Source: Photobacterium malacitanum | GTDB taxonomy: Bacteria > Pseudomonadota > Gammaproteobacteria > Enterobacterales > Vibrionaceae | Reading direction: 5' to 3' | Length of the DNA stretch: 64,000 nt | Assembly (NCBI RefSeq): GCF_900185615.1 | Contig: NZ_FYAK01000016.1 | Span: forward strand, 1 to 64,000 | In this document: in pieces, positions 40,936 to 49,898 of the stretch | Layout of the letters: every line of letters begins with the position of its first letter | How positions within the stretch are numbered: position 1 is the stretch's first letter | Translations under genes and position numbers: made by a program | Notes under the pieces: generated by a model | Told to the model about the DNA's origin: nothing | What the model saw: the letters and a program-made list of their open reading frames with translations, nothing else | Databases searched by the model: none

Positions 40936-41415
40936 TTAAACCTTAGTTGATAGGATGGCATCTAATTCAAGTTTAATTTCAGCTTGTAGACGAGACTCTG
41001 CTTTCATGCGTTCAAGATCAAATCGCATTCGGCGTTGCTTTTCTATTTGCTGACGCGCATCACCACGAGGCATATCTTTAACCACTTGGTATAAGTCAGT
41101 TAATGCCGGATACGTTGCTGCAAAATCAACTTGTTTATCTGCTTGCAACACTTCCATTAATTTATATAACCGAATTGCGGCTTCAGACATATCACACTGT
41201 TCTTGCTTACATGCCATTGCGATAATAAAGACGCTTTCTAATATATTGTCATTTCTGGCTTTGATTGCTGCAGCCTGTTGTTCGGCAGCACGGGCTAAAA
41301 ATAATTTATGCCGTTGTTGCTGCTTATAAAGTTTAGCTAATAACAATCCAGCGTACAGTGCCAATCCAGCGACAATAACGCCACCAATAACAAATAGAAG
41401 TGTTATTCCCTGCAA
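40936..41415 (-). CDS. DUF2489 family membrane protein
   Basis: A 159-residue protein with one N-terminal transmembrane segment (about 4-26) and a helical cytoplasmic region with basic, coiled-coil-like stretches, matching DUF2489. It starts 3 bp after yihI, so the two are almost certainly co-transcribed. Function unknown. Two cysteines (ACKQEQC) stand in the middle. Confidence 0.85.
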   Translation of the reverse strand: MQGITLLFVIGGVIVAGLALYAGLLLAKLYKQQQRHKLFLARAAEQQAAAIKARNDNILESVFIIAMACKQEQCDMSEAAIRLYKLMEVLQADKQVDFAATYPALTDLYQVVKDMPRGDARQQIEKQRRMRFDLERMKAESRLQAEIKLELDAILSTKV

Positions 41416-41418
41416 CGG

Positions 41419-41967
41419 TTACTCCTTATCGAAATTATCAAAATCCATGTTTTCAAATTGCGCTAATAAATCATCATCTGAACGAGGTTTAGACTTAGCA
41501 CTTGGTGTAACAGGTGCAGATGCTTCTTCAACATCATCAAATAAACCCAGCTGCTTCATTAGACGTTCAATACGGTCCAACTTCATATCAACTTGTTTTT
41601 GTAGGCCTGCACCTAGTTTTTCACCAGCATCAATGCGATCTAATAGCACCATTAATTGAGCATCATTTTCAAGCATAGCAAGCTCTTGCTCTGCAGATAA
41701 ACGACGTTGTTGCTTAGTTTGTGGTTTTTTAGGTTCAACAATTAGTGGAACTAATTTTTTACTACCTAATCGTGGATCTTTTTTCTGACCACCATTGCGC
41801 TGTTTATTGTCTTCAACTGCGGAATGACGACTACCTGATTTTAAGCCTTTACGTTTCTTCGCTTTTTGGCGTTCACGGGTCTCAATATCAATTTTACTAT
41901 TTGATTTTTCACGGTATACAGCAGGGCCTTCAGAACCTACGGTACGCGATCTTTTCTTACGGGTCAT
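41419..41967 (-). CDS. yihI: Der GTPase-activating protein YihI
   Basis: Stimulates GTP hydrolysis by the ribosome-assembly GTPase Der (EngA). The 182-residue protein has the highly basic N-terminus typical of the family (MTRKKRSR, KAKKRKGLKSGSRH) and an acidic C-terminal tail ending DFDNFDKE. It overlaps the methyltransferase stop by one base. E. coli yihI likewise neighbours csrC and hemN. Confidence 0.93.
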   Translation of the reverse strand: MTRKKRSRTVGSEGPAVYREKSNSKIDIETRERQKAKKRKGLKSGSRHSAVEDNKQRNGGQKKDPRLGSKKLVPLIVEPKKPQTKQQRRLSAEQELAMLENDAQLMVLLDRIDAGEKLGAGLQKQVDMKLDRIERLMKQLGLFDDVEEASAPVTPSAKSKPRSDDDLLAQFENMDFDNFDKE

Positions 41968-42608
41968 TACTGGGGTTTCCTCAGCAAAATCACATCATTT
42001 CCAACAAACTCAACTTCAAGACCATCACGTTGAGCTAAAAAGCAAAACGTATCACGGCTAAAAAAGCTGACATGGGTTGGGTCGTTCTTATAGTACCAAT
42101 GCCCAAAGGCATCAGTGTCGGTTACTAGCTTGGTCATAATTCCCAGCCAACCGCCGGGTTTAACTAAACCTAGCAACAGCCCCCATTCCTTCGCAGGCTG
42201 ATAAAAATGCTCGATTGCTTCTGTGCAGGTAACAAAATCATACTGACATTCTAATACTGCAGCTTGGGCTGCAAAATAAGGGTCATATATCGTCATAGTA
42301 TACCCTATTTCTGCCAACATCACTGACAAGGTCGGCCCTGGACCACTACCAAAATCTAAGCCAAATAATGGTGGTAATGGTAATCGCCTTACCAAGGGTG
42401 TCGCTAAGCGGGCTAAAAATTGGCGATAACCAGCATCATCTGAGTTATTCCGATGTTGGTCATAGACTAATTTTTCTTGAGTCGACGTTAAATGAGTTGT
42501 CGGATCGGCATAAATTAATGCACAGTGTAAACAACGAAAATAATCACGGTTAGTGTCTGCTACCAACCACCGATTATCATGACTTCCACAAAGTGGGCAT
42601 CTATCCAT
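41967..42608 (-). CDS. zinc-ribbon class I SAM-dependent methyltransferase
   Basis: A 213-residue protein. The N-terminus holds a CxxC...CxxC zinc ribbon (C4, C7, C26, C29), followed by a Rossmann methyltransferase core with the SAM motif LDFGSGPGPTL (about 84-94) and an acidic TEAIEHF motif. The start at 42608 has GGAG just upstream; an earlier GTG overlaps that site. It belongs to a family of small methyltransferases of unknown substrate. Coupling to yihI hints at, but does not prove, a translation-related role. Confidence 0.85.
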   Translation of the reverse strand: MDRCPLCGSHDNRWLVADTNRDYFRCLHCALIYADPTTHLTSTQEKLVYDQHRNNSDDAGYRQFLARLATPLVRRLPLPPLFGLDFGSGPGPTLSVMLAEIGYTMTIYDPYFAAQAAVLECQYDFVTCTEAIEHFYQPAKEWGLLLGLVKPGGWLGIMTKLVTDTDAFGHWYYKNDPTHVSFFSRDTFCFLAQRDGLEVEFVGNDVILLRKPQ

Positions 42609-42806
42609 TGTCTTCTCCACAACGACTGAATGTTTACGAACAGCAGCAGCGGGGTAAAATCGAGCGGGCTATTCTATACCCAATTGCAGTTAAGATGTAG
42701 TTCTGCTGACAAATTGTTCAATTTATTCGACCATCTTAGCCTATTGCAACGCGAAATATTACTTCCACAACAGAATAGTTGCCACTCAAAAGGCCAAAAT
42801 TTAAAC

Positions 42807-42837
42807 AAAAAAAAGCGATAGGTCTGCACCTATCGCT
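42807..42837 (-). terminator. csrC terminator
   Basis: AGCGATAGG and CCTATCGCT form a perfect 9-bp stem with a 6-nt loop, followed on the minus strand by an eight-base T run. Confidence 0.92.
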
Positions 42838-43256
42838 ATATGGGGTAAGCTATGAGCTTATAATTCTGTCTAGTCTTTCCGTAACCAGCAAGCAACGTCC
42901 CGGTTTAAAAAATATCCATTTATTATAATCGCAATCCATGCTGATATTGTTCGTCACTATCCTAGTGAATTTTTACGTCCTTATACCATTCCGTAGTGTG
43001 TCAACTTATCCTAAGTTGGCGTTCCCTATCGCAATGTTACACTCCAATAACCTTACCACCATCCTTATGCGATACATCATCCTGACGTACCTGAGCTATA
43101 TCACTATAGCTACTCTCTTTCCTGAGTGTCGACCCTGACAATCCTACGCTTCCTGCGTCTACCCTAGTCTCCAGACCAGACTTCCTGTGCATCCTTCAGG
43201 CTTCAATGCCTAAGCCATCCTAGCGCTTCCAATCCTGTGTCGCACTCCTTGTCGAC
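42807..43256 (-). ncRNA. csrC: CsrB/CsrC-family CsrA-sequestering small RNA
   Basis: A transcript of about 450 nt read on the minus strand. It begins GTCGACAAGGAGT, nearly the 5' end of E. coli CsrB (GTCGACAGGGAGT), and contains about 22 GGA trinucleotides. Many are of the form (A/C/T)AGGA(T/A) in hairpin loops, for example CACT-AGGAT-AGTG (42955-42967) and CAACTT-AGGAT-AAGTTG (43002-43018). It ends at a strong terminator (stem 42814-42822 / 42829-42837, eight T residues). The family titrates CsrA. Position between engB and yihI equals E. coli csrC; the paralogue name is by that synteny. Confidence 0.95.
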
Positions 43257-43263
43257 AGAGAGT

Positions 43264-43307
43264 AATTTACCTTAAGCCATCATTAAAACAATGTATCAAG
43301 ATCACAC
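43264..43307 (-). promoter_or_regulatory. csrC promoter with CRP-like site
   Basis: On the minus strand a TAAATT -10 (43264-43269) lies 7 nt before the proposed start at 43256, with a TTGTTT -35 (43286-43291) and a 16-bp spacer. Just upstream, TGTGATCTTGATACA (about 43292-43307) resembles a CRP site and would lie against the -35. A half-site TGTAAGAGATC farther up (about 43410-43420) matches one arm of the GacA/UvrY/VarA box. Confidence 0.6.
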
Positions 43308-43505
43308 TTTTAAAAGCTCAATCAGCGCCATTAAACAAGCCTATGTTTTATAAAATAAAAAAATAATCGGCTACAAATCAAATCACCATTACAGCATTAA
43401 CCAATGGTCGATCTCTTACAACAACAGTGGCTAATACCCCGTTACTAAAATATGAACAAACAGTAACGCGACCTAATAAATACGAAAATAATGTTAACAA
43501 GAGCG

Positions 43506-44123
43506 CTAATGCAAGCCAGCAACATACGCCGACAGCGCCGCTATTTCATTGTCAGTGAGCTTTGATGCCACAGATTGCATCATACGGTTGAGATCATTAT
43601 GACGAGAACCCGAACGAAACCCTTGCAACTGTAACGCGGTATATTCAGCATTCTGACCCGATATTTTAGGAAAGCCAGCAAGGCTAGTACCATTGCCACG
43701 TGGTCCATGACAACTAATACATCCAGCAATCCCCCGTTCAGGATCACCAAAACGGTATAATGGCTCAGCAATCGCTATCACATTTTCTGGCGTGGTATTG
43801 GGTGAGATAGGCAGTGAAGAAAAATAAGCGCCAAGATCGGCCATATCGGTAGCTGATAATCCAGCAGCCATGCCTGCCATAATCGCGTTACTGCGACCTT
43901 GAGACCCTTCGCTTGTGAGTGACAATTTATAATCAGCTAGCTGTTTCACTATATAATCAGCATGTTGACCTGCTAATTTAGGATATTGTGCAATAATTGC
44001 ATTGCCATTATTACCATGACAGGCAACACAGGTGGCAGCCTTTAACTTACCGGCATTGATATCACCTTGTGCCCATGTAGAAGAGCTCGCAATCAGTGTG
44101 AATATTAAGACTAATTTTTTCAT
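43506..44123 (-). CDS. dihaem cytochrome c4
   Basis: Periplasmic electron carrier. The 205-residue precursor has a signal peptide (about 1-18, cleaved before QGD) and two similar c-type domains, with haem motifs CVACH (C32, C35, H36) and CISCH (C135, C138, H139) and a candidate axial Met in each (IMAGM, RMMQ). The start at 44123 has GGAAT upstream; the longer frame adds 12 unlikely residues. It is divergent from engB. Confidence 0.93.
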   Translation of the reverse strand: MKKLVLIFTLIASSSTWAQGDINAGKLKAATCVACHGNNGNAIIAQYPKLAGQHADYIVKQLADYKLSLTSEGSQGRSNAIMAGMAAGLSATDMADLGAYFSSLPISPNTTPENVIAIAEPLYRFGDPERGIAGCISCHGPRGNGTSLAGFPKISGQNAEYTALQLQGFRSGSRHNDLNRMMQSVASKLTDNEIAALSAYVAGLH

Positions 44124-44279
44124 GATATTCCATTTATAATTATAGGGCTTCCGTACCACAAGTAATGCTCAGTAACATGGTATACAATACGACCATAAAC
44201 CAAACACGGTTTAATATATCTTAGACAATTTCACAAAAAAGCGCTCATTTTACAATCTGAGGGCTTGACGGAGTTAACA

Positions 44280-44948
44280 GTGAATCAACCTCTCAACTAT
44301 AGAAATACTAGTTTTATTACAAGTGCACCGGATATTCGTCACTTGCCACAAGATGTCGGCGTTGAGATCGCATTTGCTGGTCGCTCCAATGCCGGTAAAT
44401 CAAGTGCACTAAACCGCCTCACCGATCAAAAAAGTCTGGCTCGTACGTCTAAAACCCCTGGCCGTACCCAATTAATTAATATGTTTGAAGTCATTAATGG
44501 CTGTAACTTAATTGACTTACCAGGCTACGGTTTTGCACAAGTACCCCTTGAGCTTAAATTAAAATGGCAGAAAGCATTAGGTGAATACCTACAACGCCGT
44601 GAATGCTTACAAGGTCTAGTGGTATTGATGGATATCCGTCACCCAATGAAAGATCTTGATCAGCAAATGATCAATTGGGCAATTGAAAGTAGTTTGCCTG
44701 TTTTAGTATTGCTAACTAAGGCTGACAAATTAAAGAGCGGTGCGCGTAAAGCGCAAGTGCTAAAGATCCGTGAGATGTCAAAAGAATTTGGCGGTAACGT
44801 TCAAGTTGAAGCTTTCTCTTCACTGAAAGGCATTGGCGTTGATCAAGTTCGTCGTAAACTTGATGAGTGGTATGCTCCAGAATTAGAGCGTCAACGTGTA
44901 CTGGCAGCAGACGATAGTGAAGTTTTTAATTTACCACCTGCAGAATAA
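44280..44948 (+). CDS. engB: ribosome biogenesis GTPase EngB (YihA/YsxC)
   Basis: Essential GTPase needed for 50S assembly. The GTG at 44280, with GGAG 7 nt upstream, gives 222 residues. G1 is GRSNAGKSS (34-42), G2 TPGRTQ, G3 DLPGYGF and G4 TKAD (about 150). An in-frame TTG five codons earlier has no ribosome-binding site. It converges on spf-polA, as in E. coli. Confidence 0.96.
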   Translation: MNQPLNYRNTSFITSAPDIRHLPQDVGVEIAFAGRSNAGKSSALNRLTDQKSLARTSKTPGRTQLINMFEVINGCNLIDLPGYGFAQVPLELKLKWQKALGEYLQRRECLQGLVVLMDIRHPMKDLDQQMINWAIESSLPVLVLLTKADKLKSGARKAQVLKIREMSKEFGGNVQVEAFSSLKGIGVDQVRRKLDEWYAPELERQRVLAADDSEVFNLPPAE

Positions 44949-44980
44949 CCCCCATAAATTGTCACACCACTAAACATACT

Positions 44981-45008
44981 TAAAAATTCCCCACCATCAT
45001 CGGTGGGG
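44981..45008. terminator. hairpin after engB
   Basis: CCCCACC (44989-44995) and GGTGGGG (45002-45008) form a strong 7-bp stem with a 6-nt loop. The T-rich side (AATTTTTA) is on the minus strand, so it would best stop leftward transcripts, though it also lies just past the engB stop. Confidence 0.65.
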
Positions 45009-45265
45009 TAATACCAAGAGAATTCAGAGGTTGTTGTTATTGTCATTGCAAAATTGATGATTTAATAAGCTAACGCAACCTCTCCGCTTATCTGACTCCG
45101 CTTTATTTAGTCGTTTTACGACAGACTCGCCATCATTTCACTTATTCCCTATTTAAATCGGTAAATATTATTGATTACAGCACATTATTTTAATTAAAAA
45201 ACAAGTTTACCCTTTGTTAACAATTTAAAATATTGATGGAATTTAATTACATCATCAATTGTTTA
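45009..45265. other. unexplained intergenic block
   Basis: About 260 bp without a gene. It holds an 8-bp inverted repeat AGAGGTTG (45026-45033) and CAACCTCT (45076-45083) and a small TCGTTTTACGA hairpin (about 45111-45121). No open frame is convincing. It could be leader or trailer RNA or a decayed element. Confidence 0.4.
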
Positions 45266-45267
45266 AA

Positions 45268-45310
45268 AAAAAACCAAAAAAAAAGCCATTCTCAATGTCG
45301 AGAATGGCTA
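45268..45310 (-). terminator. terminator of the candidate small RNA
   Basis: AGCCATTCTC and GAGAATGGCT form a 10-bp stem with a short loop, followed on the minus strand by about nine T residues. Confidence 0.88.
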
Positions 45311-45377
45311 TTTCATGTCTTTGCTCGTCTGCTAGTCATGCTGACTAACCAACAAAATCAAATATGAACAAGAAGCT
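45268..45377 (-). ncRNA. candidate small RNA downstream of Spot 42
   Basis: On the minus strand a consensus TATAAT (45384-45389) with a weak -35 precedes about 110 nt containing a hairpin TTAGTCA-GCA-TGACTAG (about 45330-45350). It ends in a strong terminator: AGCCATTCTC and GAGAATGGCT with a T run of about nine. The start is about 260 nt past the end of spf. A small RNA called VSsrna24 has been reported downstream of spf in Aliivibrio salmonicida (from memory); this may be its homologue. Confidence 0.65.
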
Positions 45378-45636
45378 ATTACTATTATAGCTTGCCGATA
45401 TTAAATTTAAAGTATTTACTCTAAAAAACCCATAAACAACTGCATACCAATAACAGATGGTAGAAAATAAAGACTAGATCAATCAGTTTAAATGACAAAA
45501 ACCCATCAACTTTATATTTATCGTCTAAAAATCAATCAAAAAAAACCATTAGCAACAAATAAATAATAATCTGGAGCGACTACAAGGTCGAAGTGAAAAG
45601 TCAGTATAGCAGGAGAAGATTTTTACATTAGCACAA

Positions 45637-45744
45637 TAAAAAACGCCCCGGTCCAATAAATAGACCGGGGCAGCTGAATCAGCCAAATCCAATAACGTGA
45701 AACAAAAGGTCTGAAAGATAGAACATCTTACCTCTGTACCCTAC
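45637..45744 (-). ncRNA. spf: Spot 42 small RNA
   Basis: On the minus strand the RNA begins GTAGGGTACAGAGGTAAG and continues through TTCTATCTTTCAGACC and GGATTTGGCTG, as in E. coli Spot 42. It ends with the terminator GCCCCGGTC/GACCGGGGC and a T run. Length is about 108 nt (E. coli 109). It is an Hfq-dependent regulator of carbon catabolism. It lies directly downstream of polA on the same strand, the E. coli arrangement. A TACAGT -10 and TTCCAA -35 with a 17-bp spacer precede it. Confidence 0.97.
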
Positions 45745-45847
45745 ATTACTAACTGTATATCAATCGTTCGTTTTTTGGAAGTCTTTGTCGTAATTTTTTT
45801 TCATGGTTTTGTAAGTAATTTTTACATAACCGTTCTTATTTTTAACA

Positions 45848-45880
45848 AAAAAATAGCTAATTATTCATCAGCTATTTTTT
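45848..45880 (-). terminator. polA terminator
   Basis: AAAAATAGCT and AGCTATTTTT pair around an 11-nt loop about 22 bp beyond the polA stop, with a T run on the minus strand. It separates polA from spf. Confidence 0.85.
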
Positions 45881-45901
45881 ATCCATCAAAAACTATTTAA
45901 A

Positions 45902-48673
45902 TTAATGGGCCTGATCCCAATTGTCACCACACCCCGCCTCAGCAATTAATGGTACCGCTAACGTTGCCGCTTGCTCCATCAATTGACGAACTTTTGCCGT
46001 CACACTGTCTAACGCTGAAGCTTCGACTTCAAACACTAATTCATCGTGTACTTGCATTAATAAACTCACGGTTGCTTGCGGTTGTTGTTGCACCCATTCA
46101 TCAACAGCAATCATGGCTAATTTAATAATATCTGCGGCTGTTCCTTGCATTGGCGCATTAATCGCTGCTCGTTCAGCAGCCTTACGACGTAGGCCATTAC
46201 GCGCTTTAATATCAGGAAGATATAAACGACGACCAAACAGTGTTTCAACATACCCCTGCTCTGCCGCATTATTACGCGTGCTTTCCATGTATTCTAAAAC
46301 GCCTGGGTAACGCTCAAAGTATACATTCATATAATCTTGCGCTTCGTTACGACCCATATCGAGTTGTTTAGCTAACCCAAACGCACTCATGCCGTAAATT
46401 AGACCAAAGTTAATTGCCTTTGCGCGTCGACGCTGTTCTGTCGTTACATCATCAATCGCTAGCCCTAAAATTTCAGCAGCAGTTGCAGCGTGAATATCTT
46501 TGCCTTCTCTAAATGCATTCAGTAGCGCTTCGTCACCAGAAAGGTGCGCCATAATACGTAATTCAATTTGAGAGTAATCGACAGCCAGAATTTTATAGCC
46601 TGGTTTAGCCACAAATGCTTGACGAATACGACGCCCTTCTTGATTACGAACCGGAATATTTTGCAGGTTTGGCTCGCTTGATGATAAACGTCCAGTTACC
46701 GTTCCAGATTGATGATAAGAAGTATGAACACGACCAGTCGCAACATTAACCATCTTTGGTAACTTATCGGTATACGTCGACTTAAGCTTAGCTAAGCCCC
46801 TATATTCTAAGAGTAACTTAGGCAATGGGTAATCTAACGCTAATTCTTGTAGCACTTCTTCATTGGTTGAAGGTGTACCTGAAGGGGTTTTTTTGATAAC
46901 AGGCAAACCCATCTTTTCAAATAGAATTACTTGTAATTGTTTCGGTGAGCTTAAATTAAACTCTTCACCTGCTAGTTCATATGCCAGCTTTTCGATTTCA
47001 TCTAATCGTTGGGCTAATTCTAATGACTGTGCGCCAAGCAACATACTATCAATGTACACGCCTGTACGTTCCATGCGTGATAACACTGGCACTAATGGCA
47101 TTTCAATGGTTTCAAACACTTTTTTAAGCTGGTCATCAGCGGCAACTTTTGGGTATAACGCATTGTGCAAACGTAGCGTAATATCGGCATCTTCAGCAGC
47201 ATATGGGCCAGCTTGCTCAAGGTCGATTTGATTAAAGGTTAATTGTTTCTTACCTTTACCCGCAATATCTTCAAAACTAATGTTTTTATGCTCAAGGTAA
47301 CGCAACGCTAGGCTATCCATATCATGACGACCAACAACGCTGTTATACACATAAGATTCAAGCATGGTATCAAATTTAATACCCTGCATATCAATGCCAT
47401 ATCGCGCGACGATGCTAGCATCGAATTTTAAATTTTGTCCGACTTTAGCGCGATTTTTATCTTCTAATAATGGTTTTAATTGCGCTAACACCCATTCACG
47501 ATCGAGTTGTGCGGGCGCATCAAGATAATCATGAGCGACTGGCACATAAGCAGCTTTACCTTCTTCAACCGCAAATGACACTCCAATTAAATTCGCAGTC
47601 ATGTAATCAAGACCATCGGTCTCGGTATCAAACGCAAATACATCAGCATCTTTTAATTGGGTTAGCCAGCAGTTAAAACTAGTCTCATCCAATACGGTTT
47701 CGTAACCACTACGATCAATCGTTGGGGCTGTCACGGTTGGCTCCGATGATGTTGTTGCTGCACTTTCATCAGCCACAATACGGCCATCACTGCCATCCAA
47801 CATTTCGGTTAGCCAGCGACGGAACTGTAATTTACCAAACAATTCAGTCAATGCATCAGTATCAGGTACGCCTTTACATAATTGCTCTGGTGTCAGCTCT
47901 AATTCCACATCAAGCTTAATCGTTGCCAGTTTATAAGACATATAAGCGGCTTCTTTATTATCAAGCAGCTTTTTCGCCATTGTTTTTGAGCCACGAAAAC
48001 CTAATGGTGCAATATCATCAAGGTTGGCATATAACGCATCTAATCCACCAACACCAGTTAATAACGCCTTGGCCGTTTTCTCTCCAACGCCAGGTACACC
48101 TGGAATATTATCAACCTTATCTCCCATTAGGGCTAAGTAATCGATGATCAACTCAGGACCAATACCAAACTTATCCACAACACCCGCAGGATCCATCACC
48201 ACATCAGTCATGGTGTTGATCAGAGTAATATTTTGATCAACTAACTGAGCCATATCTTTATCACCAGTACTGATTAATACTGGCATGCCTTGTTGTGATG
48301 CCTGTGTTGCTAGGGTACCGATCACATCATCAGCTTCAACCCCAGAGATCGCGATCAACGGTAACCCCATCGCTTTGATCACTGCATGTAATGGCTCAAT
48401 CTGACCGCGAAGATCATCCGGCATCGGCGGACGATTGGCTTTATACTCAGGGTAAATATCATCACGGAATGTTTTACCTTTAGCATCAAAGATAACCGCA
48501 ATACGATCAGTCGAAAACTGACGCAGCATACTGCGAAGCATGTTAACCACACCGTAAATTGCACCCGTCGGTTCACCATCAGAATTAGTGAAATTAGGCG
48601 CCGCATGATAAGCGCGATAAAGATAAGAGGATCCATCAATAAGGATCAATGGATTTTCAGGAATCGTAGCCAT
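45902..48673 (-). CDS. polA: DNA polymerase I
   Basis: Repair and Okazaki-fragment-processing polymerase. The 923-residue protein has the 5'-3' exonuclease domain (about 1-290), a 3'-5' exonuclease domain whose [12 protein letters not shown] keeps the catalytic Asp and Glu, and the family A polymerase domain with DYSQIELR (motif A), [14 protein letters not shown] (motif B) and [11 protein letters not shown] (motif C). Length matches E. coli (928). Spot 42 follows it. Confidence 0.98.
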   Translation of the reverse strand: MATIPENPLILIDGSSYLYRAYHAAPNFTNSDGEPTGAIYGVVNMLRSMLRQFSTDRIAVIFDAKGKTFRDDIYPEYKANRPPMPDDLRGQIEPLHAVIKAMGLPLIAISGVEADDVIGTLATQASQQGMPVLISTGDKDMAQLVDQNITLINTMTDVVMDPAGVVDKFGIGPELIIDYLALMGDKVDNIPGVPGVGEKTAKALLTGVGGLDALYANLDDIAPLGFRGSKTMAKKLLDNKEAAYMSYKLATIKLDVELELTPEQLCKGVPDTDALTELFGKLQFRRWLTEMLDGSDGRIVADESAATTSSEPTVTAPTIDRSGYETVLDETSFNCWLTQLKDADVFAFDTETDGLDYMTANLIGVSFAVEEGKAAYVPVAHDYLDAPAQLDREWVLAQLKPLLEDKNRAKVGQNLKFDASIVARYGIDMQGIKFDTMLESYVYNSVVGRHDMDSLALRYLEHKNISFEDIAGKGKKQLTFNQIDLEQAGPYAAEDADITLRLHNALYPKVAADDQLKKVFETIEMPLVPVLSRMERTGVYIDSMLLGAQSLELAQRLDEIEKLAYELAGEEFNLSSPKQLQVILFEKMGLPVIKKTPSGTPSTNEEVLQELALDYPLPKLLLEYRGLAKLKSTYTDKLPKMVNVATGRVHTSYHQSGTVTGRLSSSEPNLQNIPVRNQEGRRIRQAFVAKPGYKILAVDYSQIELRIMAHLSGDEALLNAFREGKDIHAATAAEILGLAIDDVTTEQRRRAKAINFGLIYGMSAFGLAKQLDMGRNEAQDYMNVYFERYPGVLEYMESTRNNAAEQGYVETLFGRRLYLPDIKARNGLRRKAAERAAINAPMQGTAADIIKLAMIAVDEWVQQQPQATVSLLMQVHDELVFEVEASALDSVTAKVRQLMEQAATLAVPLIAEAGCGDNWDQAH

Positions 48674-49049
48674 AGGGTTATTCTTATATCCAAGCGAAAG
48701 TAGTTCAGGTTAGGTCTATTATCGACCAAATTTACCCCTACACCACAGAAAAAATGCAATATTGACTAGAATGCCATGCCAAACCGCAACTGTTAACTGC
48801 TGTTTTGCGTTATTCATCCATTTTCTGTGGATAACTTTGTTAGTATTTAATTTACACCAGTTGATCGTTTTTTATGTGAAAATAAAAATTACTCACGATT
48901 GTATTTATTTTCATATACTTAATAGATTAACCTGATTTAGATCCTCGATCCGATATTGATCATTGATTGTGGACAACATCAGTTTGATAATCTTAACCAA
49001 GCCCATAATTACAACAATATAAGCATATTTGATTAGTTAGGATGCCATT
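48674..49049. other. polA-elbB divergent intergenic region with DnaA-box-like sites
   Basis: About 376 bp without a gene. It contains one perfect DnaA box (TGTGGATAA, 48826-48834, complement of TTATCCACA) and one near match (TGTGGACAA, 48968-48976). No clear promoter was assigned for either divergent gene. The two boxes alone do not make an origin. Confidence 0.45.
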
Positions 49050-49700
49050 ATGAAGAAAATTGCGGTAATTTTAAGCGGTTCAGGCGTATTTGATGGAACC
49101 GAGATCCATGAAGCTGTATTAGCTTTATTAGCAATAGAACAACAAGGGGCAAGCTGGCACTGTTTTGCACCTAACATCGATCAACATCACGTCATTAATC
49201 ATATCAATGGCGAAGTCAGTCATGAGATTCGTAATGTTTTAGTTGAATCGGCGCGTATTGCACGTGGCAATATATCTGACATCACCCAGTTGAATATTAA
49301 TGACTATGATGCACTGCTCGTTCCTGGCGGATTTGGTGTCGCTAAAAATTTATCTGACTTTGCGCTTCACGGCAGTGCATGTCAGCTCAACGAAGACGTA
49401 AAACAAGCCTGCCAAGCTTTTGCTCAAGCCAATAAACCTGCGGCCTATTTATGTATTGCGCCAACCTTGATCCCCCAGATCTATGGCCCAGGTGCAAAAG
49501 CAACGATTGGTAATGATCCTGACACGGCAGCTGCATTTAACGCCATGGGTGGCGAGCATGTGTTATGCCCTGTCGATGATTTTGTTCTTGACCAAAAACG
49601 GCGTCTATTAACAACACCAGCTTATATGCTAGCAACCAATATCAGTGACGCTGCAACAGGGATCAATAAACTGGTACGAGAGTTAATAAAATTAGCCTAA
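49050..49700 (+). CDS. elbB: ElbB, DJ-1/PfpI-family glyoxalase
   Basis: A 216-residue member of the class I glutamine-amidotransferase-like superfamily. The nucleophile-elbow cysteine is C135 (AAYLCIAPTL), with the upstream LVPGGFGVAKN block typical of ElbB. E. coli ElbB has been described as a glyoxalase III-like protein and implicated in isoprenoid output; its physiological role is uncertain. The length matches the family. No operon partner: RyhB lies convergent after it. Confidence 0.92.
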   Translation: MKKIAVILSGSGVFDGTEIHEAVLALLAIEQQGASWHCFAPNIDQHHVINHINGEVSHEIRNVLVESARIARGNISDITQLNINDYDALLVPGGFGVAKNLSDFALHGSACQLNEDVKQACQAFAQANKPAAYLCIAPTLIPQIYGPGAKATIGNDPDTAAAFNAMGGEHVLCPVDDFVLDQKRRLLTTPAYMLATNISDAATGINKLVRELIKLA

Positions 49701-49727
49701 ACGCAATAAAGGAAGATTAAACATTTA

Positions 49728-49892
49728 AAAAAGAAAAAGCGGCGCACTGTGTGATGCGCCGCTCAGCAGAAGTAGTAATTGGTTTTTAGCCCTACACTAA
49801 GCACCATTACCAAGCTGAAGTACACTGGAAGCAATGTGAGCAATGTCGTGCCATCAACCACTAGAAAAAGCGTTTTATCTAGCGCTGAAAGC
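49728..49892 (-). ncRNA. ryhB: RyhB iron-regulated small RNA
   Basis: The minus strand contains GCACGACATTGCTCACATTG followed by CTTCCAGT (49824-49852), identical to the core pairing region of E. coli RyhB. A TATTAT -10 (49899-49904) and TTGCAA -35 (49921-49926) with a 16-bp spacer place the start near 49892. A strong hairpin (AGCGGCGCA / TGCGCCGCT) with TTTTTCTTTTTT ends it. Length is about 165 nt, longer than E. coli (90) and in the range of vibrio RyhB. It should repress iron-using proteins when iron is scarce. Confidence 0.94.
49730..49763 (-). terminator. ryhB terminator
   Basis: AGCGGCGCA (49738-49746) and TGCGCCGCT (49755-49763) form a 9-bp GC-rich stem with an 8-nt loop, followed on the minus strand by TTTTTC and more T. 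It lies just past the convergent elbB. Confidence 0.9.
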
Positions 49893-49898
49893 ATGTTA

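Noticed and set aside
42938-43138. A 66-codon open frame on the plus strand
   Set aside because: It lies antisense to the CsrB/CsrC-type RNA, has no ribosome-binding site, and its composition reflects the repeated TCCT of the RNA gene.
42807-43256. Short repeated TCCT/AGGA words considered as a CRISPR or tandem repeat array
   Set aside because: The repeats are 4-6 nt within varied hairpins, with no uniform repeat-spacer spacing. They are CsrA-binding motifs of a regulatory RNA.
45009-45265. Remnant insertion sequence or MITE
   Set aside because: No terminal repeats with flanking target duplications and no transposase-like frame could be shown. It is kept only as an unexplained block.
48826-48976. 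Possible replication origin at the DnaA boxes
   Set aside because: Only two boxes, no AT-rich unwinding element with repeats, no GATC cluster, and no origin-linked genes (rpmH, dnaA, mioC, gidA) nearby.
49764-49895. A 43-codon hydrophobic reading frame on the minus strand through ryhB (starting ATG CTT TCA GCG)
   Set aside because: The ATG lies at or just upstream of the predicted ryhB transcription start and no ribosome-binding site is present. The frame runs through the conserved RyhB pairing core, which explains the sequence.
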